Shown here: piece after piece, positions 28,478 through 37,332 of the stretch
Numbering within the stretch: the stretch's first letter is position 1
How the letters are laid out: every line of letters starts with the position of its first letter
Source: Chloroflexota bacterium
GTDB taxonomy: Bacteria; Chloroflexota; Dehalococcoidia; Lucifugimonadales; Australimonadaceae
Assembly: GCA_009838965.1 (NCBI GenBank)
Contig: VXQP01000037.1
Location: forward strand, 1-61,248
DNA length: 61,248 nucleotides
Direction of reading: 5' to 3'
Program-made: the position numbers and the translations under genes
Notes under the pieces: model-generated
Database searches by the model: none
What the model was told of the DNA's origin: nothing
What the model saw: only the letters and a program-made list of their open reading frames with translations

Positions 28478-29001
28478 TCCCGCGAACCACCTCCGGCCGG
28501 TGGCTCGCCGGTGCGGCAGTCGTCGTCGCGCTGCTGGTGGTGTCCAGCCTCGTTGTGGCCGTGTTGAACCGCGACCGCGAACCCGACCTCCTCCCTGACG
28601 GAACGCCGGGGCGCACCGTGCAGGACTATCTCCTCGTGGTGCAGGACGAGGGCATACGCGCCGCCACCCCGCTGCTGAGCGAGGAAACACGCGAGCGCTG
28701 CGACTGGGACAACCCCTCGAAGGGGACCTTCTACGCCCCCATGGGTTACTTCCCCTCGGACTCGTTCAGCATAAGGCTGCTGGGTGAGGAAGAGGACGGC
28801 AACGAGGCCACCGTCACGGTCGAGGTCACCGAGGTGGACACACCCGGCGACATCCCGTTCTTCGGAGGTTCGGTCTCCGAGTACGAAACGACGTACACTC
28901 TCACCCGCGAACAGGGAGAGTGGCGGCTGCACTACCCGGGATGGTGTCCACCCAGGGGCACGCCTACCCCGCCGGCCTCTGTCTCGACAGCGGAGCCATA
29001 G
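28474..29001 (+). CDS. Small single-pass membrane protein of unknown function
   Basis: A 175-residue protein whose N-terminus (WLAGAAVVVALLVVSSLVVA) is one membrane helix or uncleaved signal anchor, followed by an external domain with a short cysteine pair and a WRLHYPGWC C-terminal motif. The extracellular part resembles small NTF2-like or lipoprotein domains by length only. GTG 28474 overlaps the peptidase stop by four bases, so the two are probably made together; it may assist or restrain the peptidase, which is inference. Confidence 0.7.
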   Translation: MIPRTTSGRWLAGAAVVVALLVVSSLVVAVLNRDREPDLLPDGTPGRTVQDYLLVVQDEGIRAATPLLSEETRERCDWDNPSKGTFYAPMGYFPSDSFSIRLLGEEEDGNEATVTVEVTEVDTPGDIPFFGGSVSEYETTYTLTREQGEWRLHYPGWCPPRGTPTPPASVSTAEP

Positions 29002-29003
29002 CC

Positions 29004-30788
29004 ATGTTGTTCTCGGACTTCGACTTCCTCATCATCCCCATCGTCGCGATGGTGCTCCTTCTCGGGGGAGCGGCCAGCATCATCGCGCTCGCACTCCGGT
29101 CGCGGAGCGACGGCGGCGATCCCGGCATCGGGACGACGCGCCGCATCTTCCTGTATGGACTCGCGTTCGCCGCGCTCATCACCGCGGCGAGCGGTCTTGC
29201 CCTGCTCACCGGCGCCCTGCTCACCGCGATCTCAGGCGACGTCATCGCCGGTGAAGGCGCGAGCGCCCTCGCATTCGGCATCGCCGCCGGAGGCGTCGGC
29301 TTCGCGGTCTGGGCCCTGCTCTGGCGAGCGGCGCAACGCTCGGTGGAGCGTCATCCGGCAGAGGCGGGAGCGCTCGGACGCAAGGTCTACGTCTACCTCG
29401 TCCTCGGCGCGGCCGCGATAACCATCGCCTTCTCTCTCACGCTGTTCATCGGCGACCTGATCGACGGTATCGGCGCGGACCTCGCCGACCTCGCCGTCCC
29501 GCTCGTCTGGGCCGGCGTGTGGGCGTTCCACTGGCGCATCGAGTCAGCGGAGGGGCAGCGCTCGCAGGCGGCGGCAACCGCGCGGCGGATCTACGTCTAC
29601 ACCCTGTCGGTCTACGGCCTCATACTCCTTGCCGCCGGAGCCGCCATCCTTGGCGGCGCGTTGCTGAACGCCGGGTACCACACCGCGTTCAACGGCGACA
29701 ACAACCCCGACGGCCTGCCGGAAGCCTGGAGCTTCGCCATCGTCGGCATTGTGCTATGGGGCTCGCACTGGCTCTGGTTCGCACGCGGCGACGCCTCCGG
29801 CCTCCGGCAGGCGGTGCTCTACGTGCTGGGCGTCTTCGGGGGCACCGCGGCGGCCACGGGCGCGCTCTCCACGCTGCTCGTCATCTTCATCAGGTGGCCA
29901 TTGGACCCGGAGCGCGGAAGGTCGGCCCTGGAGCACTTCGACCCGGTGCCGGAGACGCTCGTGGTGCTGGTGGTCACCGCCGGTGTTGCCGCTTACCACC
30001 GGCGGGCCGCGCTCTCCGAGGCCGCAGCAGCGCCAGGGCAAGGCGTCCGGGCCCAACGGGCCTACCGCTATCTCTCCGCCGCCATCGGCCTCGGCACCCT
30101 CTGGGTTGCGCTCACGCTGCTCATCGCCGTCGCTGTGGGGCTCGCCGTACCGAGCGCACAGGGCTCGTTCGCCGGCGAGCGCTGGTGGGGCATGCCGCTC
30201 TCCATCGGCATCACGCTCCTCATCGTCGGCGCGGGACTGTGGGGCTGGCACTGGCCGCGACTGCAGAGCGCAGCACACCCCCACGCGGACGACCGTGCGT
30301 CCCTCTCACGCCGCGCCTACCTCTTCACCGTGTTCGGCGTCTCGGTGGCGGCCGGGCTCATCTCGCTCATCACTCTGCTCTACGGCGTGCTGGAAGCGGC
30401 CCTGAACAACGACCTCTCCACCGCCGTGCTGGACGGAGGCAAGTGGGCGCTGGGCGTGGCGGTGACCGCTGCGGCGGTGAGCGTCTACCACTGGCTGGTC
30501 CTGCGCGAGGACGCAGCGGCAGCGCCCGCCGCTGAGCCGACGACGCCCGAAGCACCGCCCAAGCGCGTCACGGCGCTCGTGAGCGCGGAGGGCGGCTCGT
30601 TGATCGAGGCGCTGGAGGGCGCGCTCGGCACGAGCATCGAGCGCCGCATCCGCTCGGACGCCGCAGGCGTGCCGTCGTTCTCGGACGACGAGGCGTCGGC
30701 TATCGCAGAGCGCATCCGCGAAGCGCCGGGGGAAGAGGTTGTGCTCGTGGTGGACGACGAGGGCGTCCGCATCGTGCCCCTGGGATGA
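29004..30788 (+). CDS. Polytopic membrane protein made of six DUF5671-like repeats
   Basis: A 594-residue membrane protein. After an N-terminal helix, six copies of a unit of about 80 residues can be read, each opening with a basic-aromatic motif such as TRRIFLYGLAF, GRKVYVYLVLG, ARRIYVYTLSV, RQAVLYVLGVF, QRAYRYLSAAI and SRRAYLFTVFG, followed by two hydrophobic helices and a tryptophan-rich W.FHW/WHWP end. This matches the DUF5671 pattern. The last 100 residues are soluble and acidic. The start at 29004 lies two bases after the previous gene. Function unknown. Confidence 0.78.
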   Translation: MLFSDFDFLIIPIVAMVLLLGGAASIIALALRSRSDGGDPGIGTTRRIFLYGLAFAALITAASGLALLTGALLTAISGDVIAGEGASALAFGIAAGGVGFAVWALLWRAAQRSVERHPAEAGALGRKVYVYLVLGAAAITIAFSLTLFIGDLIDGIGADLADLAVPLVWAGVWAFHWRIESAEGQRSQAAATARRIYVYTLSVYGLILLAAGAAILGGALLNAGYHTAFNGDNNPDGLPEAWSFAIVGIVLWGSHWLWFARGDASGLRQAVLYVLGVFGGTAAATGALSTLLVIFIRWPLDPERGRSALEHFDPVPETLVVLVVTAGVAAYHRRAALSEAAAAPGQGVRAQRAYRYLSAAIGLGTLWVALTLLIAVAVGLAVPSAQGSFAGERWWGMPLSIGITLLIVGAGLWGWHWPRLQSAAHPHADDRASLSRRAYLFTVFGVSVAAGLISLITLLYGVLEAALNNDLSTAVLDGGKWALGVAVTAAAVSVYHWLVLREDAAAAPAAEPTTPEAPPKRVTALVSAEGGSLIEALEGALGTSIERRIRSDAAGVPSFSDDEASAIAERIREAPGEEVVLVVDDEGVRIVPLG

Positions 30789-30821
30789 GGGTGAACCGGC
30801 GCGGGGTGATACCCTTCCCGC

Positions 30822-32048
30822 ATGGCCCTCGTACCGCTCGACGCCGCGCTCACCCCTGACGACCTTGCACTGCTGCGCCGCCTCGGCGATGCTGCCGCGA
30901 ACGAGGGCGTCGAGCTGTGGCTGGTCGGCGGGCCGGTGCGTGACGCCCTGCTGGGGCGTCCCGTGCTCGACCTCGACCTCACGTCGGAAGCGCCCGCCGC
31001 CGAGTTGGGACCACGACTCGCGGAACGTGTCGGCGGAACGTGCGGCGCGCGGTCGGCGTTCGGGACGGTCAAGCTCCGGCTGGGCGGCAGAACGCTCGAC
31101 CTCGCCACCGCCCGCGCCGAGGTCTATCCCTACCCTGCCTCGCTGCCGGTGATCGTGGCGCAGGCGAATATGGCGGACGACCTCGCCCGGCGCGACTTCG
31201 GCATCAACGCGATGGCTGCGTCGCTGGACCCGCGACGCTTCGGCGAACTACTCGATACGCAGGGAGGCGTGGCCGACCTCGAAGACGGCGTCGTGCGCGT
31301 GCTGCATCGCGCCTCGTTCCGCGACGACCCCACGCGGGTGTTCCGCGCGGCCCGCTACGTCTCACGGCTGGGATTCCGGATGGACGGCGCAACGCGCAGG
31401 CAGTTCCGTAGCAATCTGCGATACATGGACGCCGTCTCCGCGGCGCGGGTCCGACGCGAGATCGAGCGCCTGCTGACGGAGCAGGACGCGTCCCGCGCCG
31501 TACTCATGGCAGTACGGCTGGGCGTGCTGCCCGCGGTCGAGTCCGGCCTCGCCGCGCCGGAGGTCCGCGCAGCGCTGAAGCGTGCCGACGCCCGCGGCCT
31601 GCGCGGGCTCGCGCTGCTTGGAGCGCTCACCTGGCCTCTGCCCGCCGAACGCGCCGATGCCTTCCGCGAGCGCATCGGAGTGACCAAGCGGCAGGCGCAG
31701 GTGATGCGCGCCGTTGTACGCCTGCGAGAGTCGGAACAGAGGCTGAGCGAGGCGCAGCGTCCCAGCCGGGTATCGCGCGTCGTGGGTGTTGCACCCCGCG
31801 AGGCGGTGGAGGCCGCATCAGCCGCAGCCGCCAGCACGGCGGCGCGCCGCAACCTCGCGCGCTATCTCGACGTCTCGCGCCGCCGATCCCCGCTGGACGG
31901 CCACGACCTGCTCGCGCTCGGCGTGCCGCCCGGCCCCGCCGTCGGCGGAATGCTCACCACGCTCCGCAACGCCGTGCTGGACGGCGTCGTGCGCGCCCGG
32001 ACGCAGGCGGAACGCTTCGTGCAAGAGCGGCTTGCCGCTCAGAAGTAG
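30822..32048 (+). CDS. CCA tRNA nucleotidyltransferase / poly(A) polymerase family
   Basis: A 408-residue class II nucleotidyltransferase. The head domain has LVGGPVRDALLGRPVLDLDL, including the G-G-x-V-R-D and the catalytic D.D pair, and the RRDFGINAMA motif near 125; the neck region RDDPTRVFRAARYVSRLGF follows, then a helical body. Such enzymes add or repair the CCA end of tRNAs; some are poly(A) polymerases. Both tRNAs in this window encode their own CCA, so a repair role is plausible. Confidence 0.9.
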   Translation: MALVPLDAALTPDDLALLRRLGDAAANEGVELWLVGGPVRDALLGRPVLDLDLTSEAPAAELGPRLAERVGGTCGARSAFGTVKLRLGGRTLDLATARAEVYPYPASLPVIVAQANMADDLARRDFGINAMAASLDPRRFGELLDTQGGVADLEDGVVRVLHRASFRDDPTRVFRAARYVSRLGFRMDGATRRQFRSNLRYMDAVSAARVRREIERLLTEQDASRAVLMAVRLGVLPAVESGLAAPEVRAALKRADARGLRGLALLGALTWPLPAERADAFRERIGVTKRQAQVMRAVVRLRESEQRLSEAQRPSRVSRVVGVAPREAVEAASAAAASTAARRNLARYLDVSRRRSPLDGHDLLALGVPPGPAVGGMLTTLRNAVLDGVVRARTQAERFVQERLAAQK

Positions 32049-32054
32049 CGCAGC

Positions 32055-32732
32055 ATGACGTCCATCGGCGAACTCAACGAGCGGTCGCTGCACCGGGCCT
32101 TGAAGGAGCGCTACGCCGTCGCCGGGAGCGAGACCGAGCGCGTCATCGACGGCTTCGTGACGGACGTGGTCGCCGGTGGCCGCATCGTCGAGATACAGAC
32201 CGGCAGCTTCGGGCCGCTCAGGAACAAGCTGCTGCGCCTGCTCGACACGCATCCGGTCACGCTGGTGCATCCCGTGGCCAGGGACCGCTACCTCGTAAAG
32301 GTGGGAGACGACCCTGCCCTGCCGCCGACGCGGCGCAGGTCGCCGAAGCACGGCTCGGTCTTCGACGTCTTCTCCGCGCTGGTCAGCATCCCGTCGCTGC
32401 TGGCGCACCCCAACCTCACGTTGGAGGTCGTGATGACCGTCGAGGAAGAGGTCCGCGCCCCGCGCAAGCGACGACACTGGCGCCGCGACTGGAGCCGCGT
32501 CGACCGCAGGCTCGTGGACGTCGTCGAGACGCACACCATCACGTCGACGGCCGACCTGTTCGCCCTGGTCGACGCCCGCCTTCCCGAAACGTTCACGACG
32601 ACCGACATTGCAGCGGCGATGCAGTCGACGCGGAACCTCGCTCAGAAGGCGGCGTTCTGCTTCCGCGAAGGCGGCGTCATCGAGATCTGCGGCAAGGACG
32701 GCAACGCACTCGTCTACAGGCGCGTCACCTGA
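32055..32732 (+). CDS. Nuclease-fold-like protein with C-terminal winged-helix-like region
   Basis: A 225-residue protein of unknown function. The stretch RVIDGFVTDVVAGGRIVEIQTGSF (cited in parts: VIDGFVTDV and RIVEIQTGSF) has the order Asp, hydrophobic strand, Glu-x-Gln seen in PD-(D/E)XK enzymes, with Gln replacing the usual Lys. A basic KRRHWRRDW segment follows, and the final 70 residues (TADLFALVDARLPETFTTTDIA) look like a helix-turn-helix. It begins six bases after the CCA enzyme gene. DNA or RNA processing is a guess from fold only. Confidence 0.6.
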   Translation: MTSIGELNERSLHRALKERYAVAGSETERVIDGFVTDVVAGGRIVEIQTGSFGPLRNKLLRLLDTHPVTLVHPVARDRYLVKVGDDPALPPTRRRSPKHGSVFDVFSALVSIPSLLAHPNLTLEVVMTVEEEVRAPRKRRHWRRDWSRVDRRLVDVVETHTITSTADLFALVDARLPETFTTTDIAAAMQSTRNLAQKAAFCFREGGVIEICGKDGNALVYRRVT

Positions 32733-32751
32733 TCGTCATTCCGAGCGAAGC

Positions 32752-33429
32752 CTACGCGTACTCGTCGTAGATGCTCTCGAACTTGCCGAGCTTGAAGCGC
32801 GCCATGTTGCGACAGACGGCGCGCACGCGCTCCTGCTCCTCGTCCGTGACCGCGAGCTGGGCTATCGCGTTCGCCGCGCGTTCCGTGTGTTCGATGTCCG
32901 CGCCCTTGTGCACGACGAAGAATTCCATCGCCTCCTCCGGTATCCCGTAGGAGCGCAGGTGGTTGTCGAACTCGGTCGAGTAGCGCTGCACCATCGTCTC
33001 GTTGGAGAGGGCGTTGGCGCGCATCTGGGCCGGAGTCGCGAGGTACATGTCGTGCAGGCAGGCGGCGGTGTGCGCGAGGCAGCCGTAGGCGGGCAGCGCG
33101 TTCTCGAAGTCGTCGTCGTTCAGGCCGAGCGCGAACCCGAACTTCTTGCACATGTCCGGGTGCGTCAGCTCCTCGTTCAGCCCGCCCGCGTAGACGCGGA
33201 AGAGGTCGTTGCGGGGCGCGGCCTGCACCGCGAGCAGCGCGAAGCCCTTGAGGATGGCCATGTTGTGCCGGTAGTGCTGGATGGCGAACCCCTGCATCCG
33301 GCGCTTCGTGAGCGTGCCCGCGCGCAGGTCGGCGAAGTAGCGGCTCTCCAGCAGTCGCTCGACGCCAGGCTCGATGATGTCGCTGATCACCTCGTCGACG
33401 AATCGCTGCGCGGGAGCGTCGGTGCTCAT
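32752..33429 (-). CDS. Heme-oxygenase-like iron protein (TenA/PqqC/CADD type)
   Basis: A 225-residue all-helical protein of the TenA/PqqC-like superfamily that includes iron-containing heme-oxygenase-like oxidases. Candidate metal ligands are E86/E87 and H90 (NEELTHP), E144 (SNETM), H174, D178 and H181 (VHKGADIEH), an arrangement like the dimetal site of Chlamydia CADD. Such enzymes perform unusual oxidations, including p-aminobenzoate synthesis and C-C or N-O chemistry. AGGAGG lies seven bases upstream of ATG 33427-33429. No pathway partner is adjacent, so the reaction cannot be named. Confidence 0.78.
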   Translation of the reverse strand: MSTDAPAQRFVDEVISDIIEPGVERLLESRYFADLRAGTLTKRRMQGFAIQHYRHNMAILKGFALLAVQAAPRNDLFRVYAGGLNEELTHPDMCKKFGFALGLNDDDFENALPAYGCLAHTAACLHDMYLATPAQMRANALSNETMVQRYSTEFDNHLRSYGIPEEAMEFFVVHKGADIEHTERAANAIAQLAVTDEEQERVRAVCRNMARFKLGKFESIYDEYA

Positions 33430-33553
33430 GGCCTGCCTCCTGGCTGTAGGGCGTTCGCCCGCATTGTGCTGGCGCGCACGCGAGGGGTCAACACGCGCAC
33501 AGGCGACACTCACCCCTTGCGCCCTGAGTGAGCGCTCTCGTACCGTTCAGCGG

Positions 33554-36352
33554 ATGACCGAGTCCACCTACCGCATGCGGCTGCTCAGCGTGCACCCGCT
33601 CGACGCGCCGGTCGTCGCGCTCGCAGCCAACATGGAGACGGAACGCGCAGGACGCGGGCGGCTCACCGCCGTCGGAGCGGTGAAGTGCCACGGCATCCGC
33701 GAGCTCGACACCTTCCACGCCGCCGACGCCAGCGCGATGGTCGCGCTCGCCGAGTTCGCGAGCGGCGCACCCATCGTGGCGCACGGACTCGCGGATGCGC
33801 TCGGAGAGGACGCGGCGTCCGCGATGAGCGCGGGCGTGTGGGACGTGCGCGAGTTCGCCGAACTGCTCACGCCCGCGAGCGCCGACGACTCGCTCGTTCA
33901 GCTTGCGGCGCGTCTCGGCGTGGCTGCGCCCGCTCACCCCCATCCGCGCATCGGAGATGCGCACCTTCCCCCGTCAAGGGGGAAGGGATCAGAGCAGCCC
34001 GCCGTCGACGACGCGCGGCTGACCTACGCCGTCTACCTCGCGCTCGTGAAGCGCGCGCAGGGGCTCGGGGCCGGGCTGCTGCGACGCCTCGCCGACCTGC
34101 TTGCGCGGGCGCACAGCCCGCTCGCCGACCTCGTGTTCGCGCTCGCAGAGTCGCCCGCCGCAACCGACGCCGGGCCTATCGGCGGCATCGACCCGCAGGA
34201 GATCGCGCGGCGGCTGGAGCGTCCCCGCAGCCTCGGCATGCCGAAGCCCACGAAACCGGTGACGCCGGACGAGGTGCGCCGCCTGCTCGCGAACGACGGC
34301 CCGTTCGCGCAGCGCTTCCGCCGCTACGAGGCGCGCGGCGAGCAGGCGGAGATGGCGGAGGCCGTCGCGCGGGCGTTCGGTTCGTCGAATGCTGACGCTG
34401 AGCCGCACCACCTGCTCGTGGAGGGCGGCACCGGCATCGGCAAGTCGGTCGCCTACCTGCTGCCCGCCGTGCTCTTCGCGCTGCGCAACAACGTGCGCGT
34501 CGTTGTCTCCACCAACACCATCAACCTGCAGGAGCAGCTGATCGGGAAGGACATCCCGGACCTGCTGGACGTGCTGCGCGGCGTGCCGGGGCTTGACGTC
34601 GCCAACTTCCGGTACGCCCAGTTCAAGGGCAAGGCGAACTACCTCTGCCTGCGGCGCTGGGAGGCGGCGGCGAACGGCGACACGGCATCGCCCGACGACA
34701 CCCGCACGATGGCGAAGACGCTCGCATGGCTCCGCGAGACGCGCACCGGCGACCGCGCCGAGCTGCGGCTCTCCGGTCCGGAGCTGGCGTCGTGGGACCG
34801 CATGAGCGCGAGCGGGTTCGCCGTCTGCAACGGCGCGCGGGAGGGGGCGTGTTTCTACCGCCACGCCCGCGACGAGGCCGCGTCCGCTCACCTGCTCGTC
34901 GTCAATCACTCGCTGCTGCTCTCCAACCTCCAGGTCGGCGGCTCGCTGCTGCCCGACTACGACTACCTCATCGTCGACGAGGCGCACAACCTCGAGGCCG
35001 AGGCGACGCGCCAGTTCGGCTTCCGCGTCTCGCAGGCGACGGTCGAGAACCTCGTCGAGCGGCTCGGCACCATCATCCACGGCTTCGGGACGGTCGTGCG
35101 CGCGAGCGCTATCGAGGAGTCGCGCAAGGAGAGCGCCGAGCTCCGGCAGAACGAGGCGCAGATGCCGCTTTACAAGGTGCGCGACGAGTGGGCGCAGCTG
35201 ACGGCGGGACTCGCGCAGTTCACGGCGGAGCAACGCGAGTCCGACGAGGGAGAGATACGCATCACGACGGCAGAGCGCGCGCAGCCCGCGTGGTCGGCGC
35301 TCGATATCGCGTGGGACGGCTTCGAGCGCAGCGCCGCCGAGGCGAGCGAGCGCGCCGACGCCCTGCTGCGCGAGATGGAGAGCCTGCCGCCGGAGACCGC
35401 GCCCGTGCTGGAGCCGTTGAAAGGCGAACTCAACGAGTGGCTCGTCGACCAGGCCGAGGCGCGCCAGAAGATACGCAGCTTCGTCTCCGAGCCGGACGCC
35501 GACACCGTCTACTGGGTGGGGCGCGGCGACAACCTCTCGCTGAACGGCGCCCCGCTGGACGTTGCGCCGCGCCTGCACGAGGAGCTGTTCGCGCCGAACC
35601 CGACCGTCGTCCTCACGAGCGCAACGCTCACCGTCGCGGGAGGCTTCGCGCACGTCCGCACGCGGCTCGGCGTCGAGGAGCCCGGCGAGGTCTGTCTCGG
35701 TTCGCCGTTCGACTACCGGAACGCCGCCCTGCTCTGCCTGCCGACCGACGTGCCGGAGCCGAACGACCCGCGCTACACCGACGCCGTCGCGAGCGTGCTG
35801 GAGCGCCTCGCGCACGTCGCCGAGGGCCGGACGATGGCGCTGTTCACGTCGCACGCCGCTGTGCGCGCAACCGCCTCGCGGCTCCGCCGGGTGCTGCCAA
35901 AGCGGGGCATCGGCGTGCTCGCGCAGGGCGTCGACGGCACGCCCCAGCAGCTGCTCGCACGCTTCCGCGCCCAGCGCAGCGCCGTCCTCCTCGGCACCGC
36001 GTCGTTCTGGGAGGGCGTCGACGTCGGCAACGAGACGCTGAAGGTGCTCGTCGTGGCACGGCTGCCGTTCAACGTGCCGACGGAGCCGATCTTCGCGGCG
36101 CGCTCCAACCAGTACGAGCGGCCGTTCATGCAGTACGCGGTGCCGCAGGCCGTCCTCCGCTTCCGCCAGGGGTTCGGACGCCTCATCCGCAGCAAGGGCG
36201 ACCGCGGCGCCGCAGTCGTGCTGGACAGCCGCATCACGTCCAAGGCGTACGGGCGCATGTTCCTGAACTCGATGCCGCCCGCCACCATCGTCAAGGGACG
36301 CTTCGACGAGCTCGCTCCGGCGGTGGGCCGCTGGCTGGCGCTGGAATCGTGA
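33554..36352 (+). CDS. DinG/XPD-like helicase with degenerate exonuclease domain
   Basis: A 932-residue fusion. Residues 1-120 resemble a DnaQ-type exonuclease (VAHGLADAL, DSLVQLAARLGV) but the first acidic motif reads ANMETE, so the catalytic Asp is missing. The helicase has Walker A GGTGIGKS near 292-299, DEAHNLE near 475, and late motifs GTASFWEGVD and QGFGRLIRS. Iron-sulfur-domain cysteines C365, C425 and C433 are visible; the fourth expected one is not. Between the two domains, near residues 128-146, a dispersed repeat is translated in frame (peptide HLPPSRGKG). The ATG at 33554 follows no strong ribosome site. The DNA glycosylase gene overlaps its stop by four bases. Confidence 0.85.
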   Translation: MTESTYRMRLLSVHPLDAPVVALAANMETERAGRGRLTAVGAVKCHGIRELDTFHAADASAMVALAEFASGAPIVAHGLADALGEDAASAMSAGVWDVREFAELLTPASADDSLVQLAARLGVAAPAHPHPRIGDAHLPPSRGKGSEQPAVDDARLTYAVYLALVKRAQGLGAGLLRRLADLLARAHSPLADLVFALAESPAATDAGPIGGIDPQEIARRLERPRSLGMPKPTKPVTPDEVRRLLANDGPFAQRFRRYEARGEQAEMAEAVARAFGSSNADAEPHHLLVEGGTGIGKSVAYLLPAVLFALRNNVRVVVSTNTINLQEQLIGKDIPDLLDVLRGVPGLDVANFRYAQFKGKANYLCLRRWEAAANGDTASPDDTRTMAKTLAWLRETRTGDRAELRLSGPELASWDRMSASGFAVCNGAREGACFYRHARDEAASAHLLVVNHSLLLSNLQVGGSLLPDYDYLIVDEAHNLEAEATRQFGFRVSQATVENLVERLGTIIHGFGTVVRASAIEESRKESAELRQNEAQMPLYKVRDEWAQLTAGLAQFTAEQRESDEGEIRITTAERAQPAWSALDIAWDGFERSAAEASERADALLREMESLPPETAPVLEPLKGELNEWLVDQAEARQKIRSFVSEPDADTVYWVGRGDNLSLNGAPLDVAPRLHEELFAPNPTVVLTSATLTVAGGFAHVRTRLGVEEPGEVCLGSPFDYRNAALLCLPTDVPEPNDPRYTDAVASVLERLAHVAEGRTMALFTSHAAVRATASRLRRVLPKRGIGVLAQGVDGTPQQLLARFRAQRSAVLLGTASFWEGVDVGNETLKVLVVARLPFNVPTEPIFAARSNQYERPFMQYAVPQAVLRFRQGFGRLIRSKGDRGAAVVLDSRITSKAYGRMFLNSMPPATIVKGRFDELAPAVGRWLALES
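33940..33992. repeat. Dispersed palindromic repeat inside the helicase gene
   Basis: CACCCCCATCC is followed by a small hairpin (GCGCATC/GATGCGC) and then CTTCCCCC GTCAA GGGGGAAG. The same element without the extra hairpin lies in rnc at 11955-11993. Here it keeps the reading frame open and sits between two domains. Confidence 0.8.
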
Positions 36353-37230
36353 CCGCGACAGTCACGATGCGCGTCGAGGAGCCGCTCGACCTGCAGAGCT
36401 CGCTCACGTCCGGCCAGTGCTTCCGCTGGCGCGTCGATGCCGATGGACGCTGGACCGGCGTGCTGAGCGGCAACATCGTGCGCCTCGAACGAGCACGCGT
36501 CGGCCTGCGCGTCGCGAGCGCCCCCGCCCCACCGGACGAGACCGCGCACGCCCTGCAGACCTACTTCCGCATCGGCGACGACCTCCGCGCCGTACAACGG
36601 CGCATCGCGTGGGACAACAACGTACGCGCGGGCATCGACGAGTATCCCGGCATGCGCATCCTCCGGCAGGAGCCGTGGGAGACGCTCGCCGCGTTCATCC
36701 TGTCGTCCACGTCCAACATGGTCCGCATCAGCCGAACGGTCGAGCTGCTCGCAACGACGTTCGGCGAGCGCCTGACGCTCGATGACGCGGTGCGCCACGC
36801 GTTCCCGGACGCGGCACGGCTCGCGGAGGCAGGCGAGGCGCGGTTGCGCGAGCTCGGCTGCGGCTTCCGCGCGCCGTACCTGGCGCAGGCGGCGGAGGCG
36901 GTCGCGGAGGGACGGCTGGCCCTCGATGCGCTGCGCGAGGCGTCCTACGACGACGCGCTGGCCGCACTCACGGCGCTGCACGGCGTCGGCGAGAAGATTG
37001 CGGACTGCGCGATGCTCTTCTCGCTGGAAAAGCCGCAGGCATTCCCGGCCGACCGCTGGGTGCTGAAGGTGCTGCGCGAGTGGTACGGCCTGCCCGCGAA
37101 CGCGAAGTACGCGACGGCGCGCGAGTGGGCGTGGCAACGTTTCGGCGCGGACGCGGGCTACGCCAACCAGTACCTCTTCTGGCGCATCCGCCAGTCCACG
37201 CGCCCGCTCCGCTCCATCGGGTCGCTATGA
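36349..37230 (+). CDS. ogg: 8-oxoguanine DNA glycosylase, OGG1 type
   Basis: A 293-residue base-excision repair enzyme that removes 8-oxoguanine and cuts the strand by beta elimination. The N-terminal domain opens with SSLTSGQCFRW as in OGG1; the helix-hairpin-helix LHGVGEKIADCAML carries the Schiff-base lysine K216, and the catalytic Asp is D235 in FPADRW. The motif order and length match the eukaryote-like OGG1 branch rather than Fpg. GTG 36349 overlaps the helicase stop, pointing to a repair operon. Confidence 0.9.
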   Translation: MTATVTMRVEEPLDLQSSLTSGQCFRWRVDADGRWTGVLSGNIVRLERARVGLRVASAPAPPDETAHALQTYFRIGDDLRAVQRRIAWDNNVRAGIDEYPGMRILRQEPWETLAAFILSSTSNMVRISRTVELLATTFGERLTLDDAVRHAFPDAARLAEAGEARLRELGCGFRAPYLAQAAEAVAEGRLALDALREASYDDALAALTALHGVGEKIADCAMLFSLEKPQAFPADRWVLKVLREWYGLPANAKYATAREWAWQRFGADAGYANQYLFWRIRQSTRPLRSIGSL

Positions 37231-37235
37231 GTCCC

Positions 37236-37285
37236 GTCGTTCCTACGGAGGCCCGCGCTTTAGCGCGCAACCTCGCAGCCTGTGC
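37236..37285. repeat. Decayed copy of the GTTCCTGC repeat
   Basis: GTCGTTCCTACGGAGGC starts like the other copies, but the right arm is replaced by GCGCTTTAGCGC before the common ending CAACCTCGCAGCC. It lies just after the glycosylase gene. Confidence 0.5.
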
Positions 37286-37332
37286 GGCACGTGACGGCGG
37301 GGTGTGAACGGGTCGGATGGTAGACTCACCGC

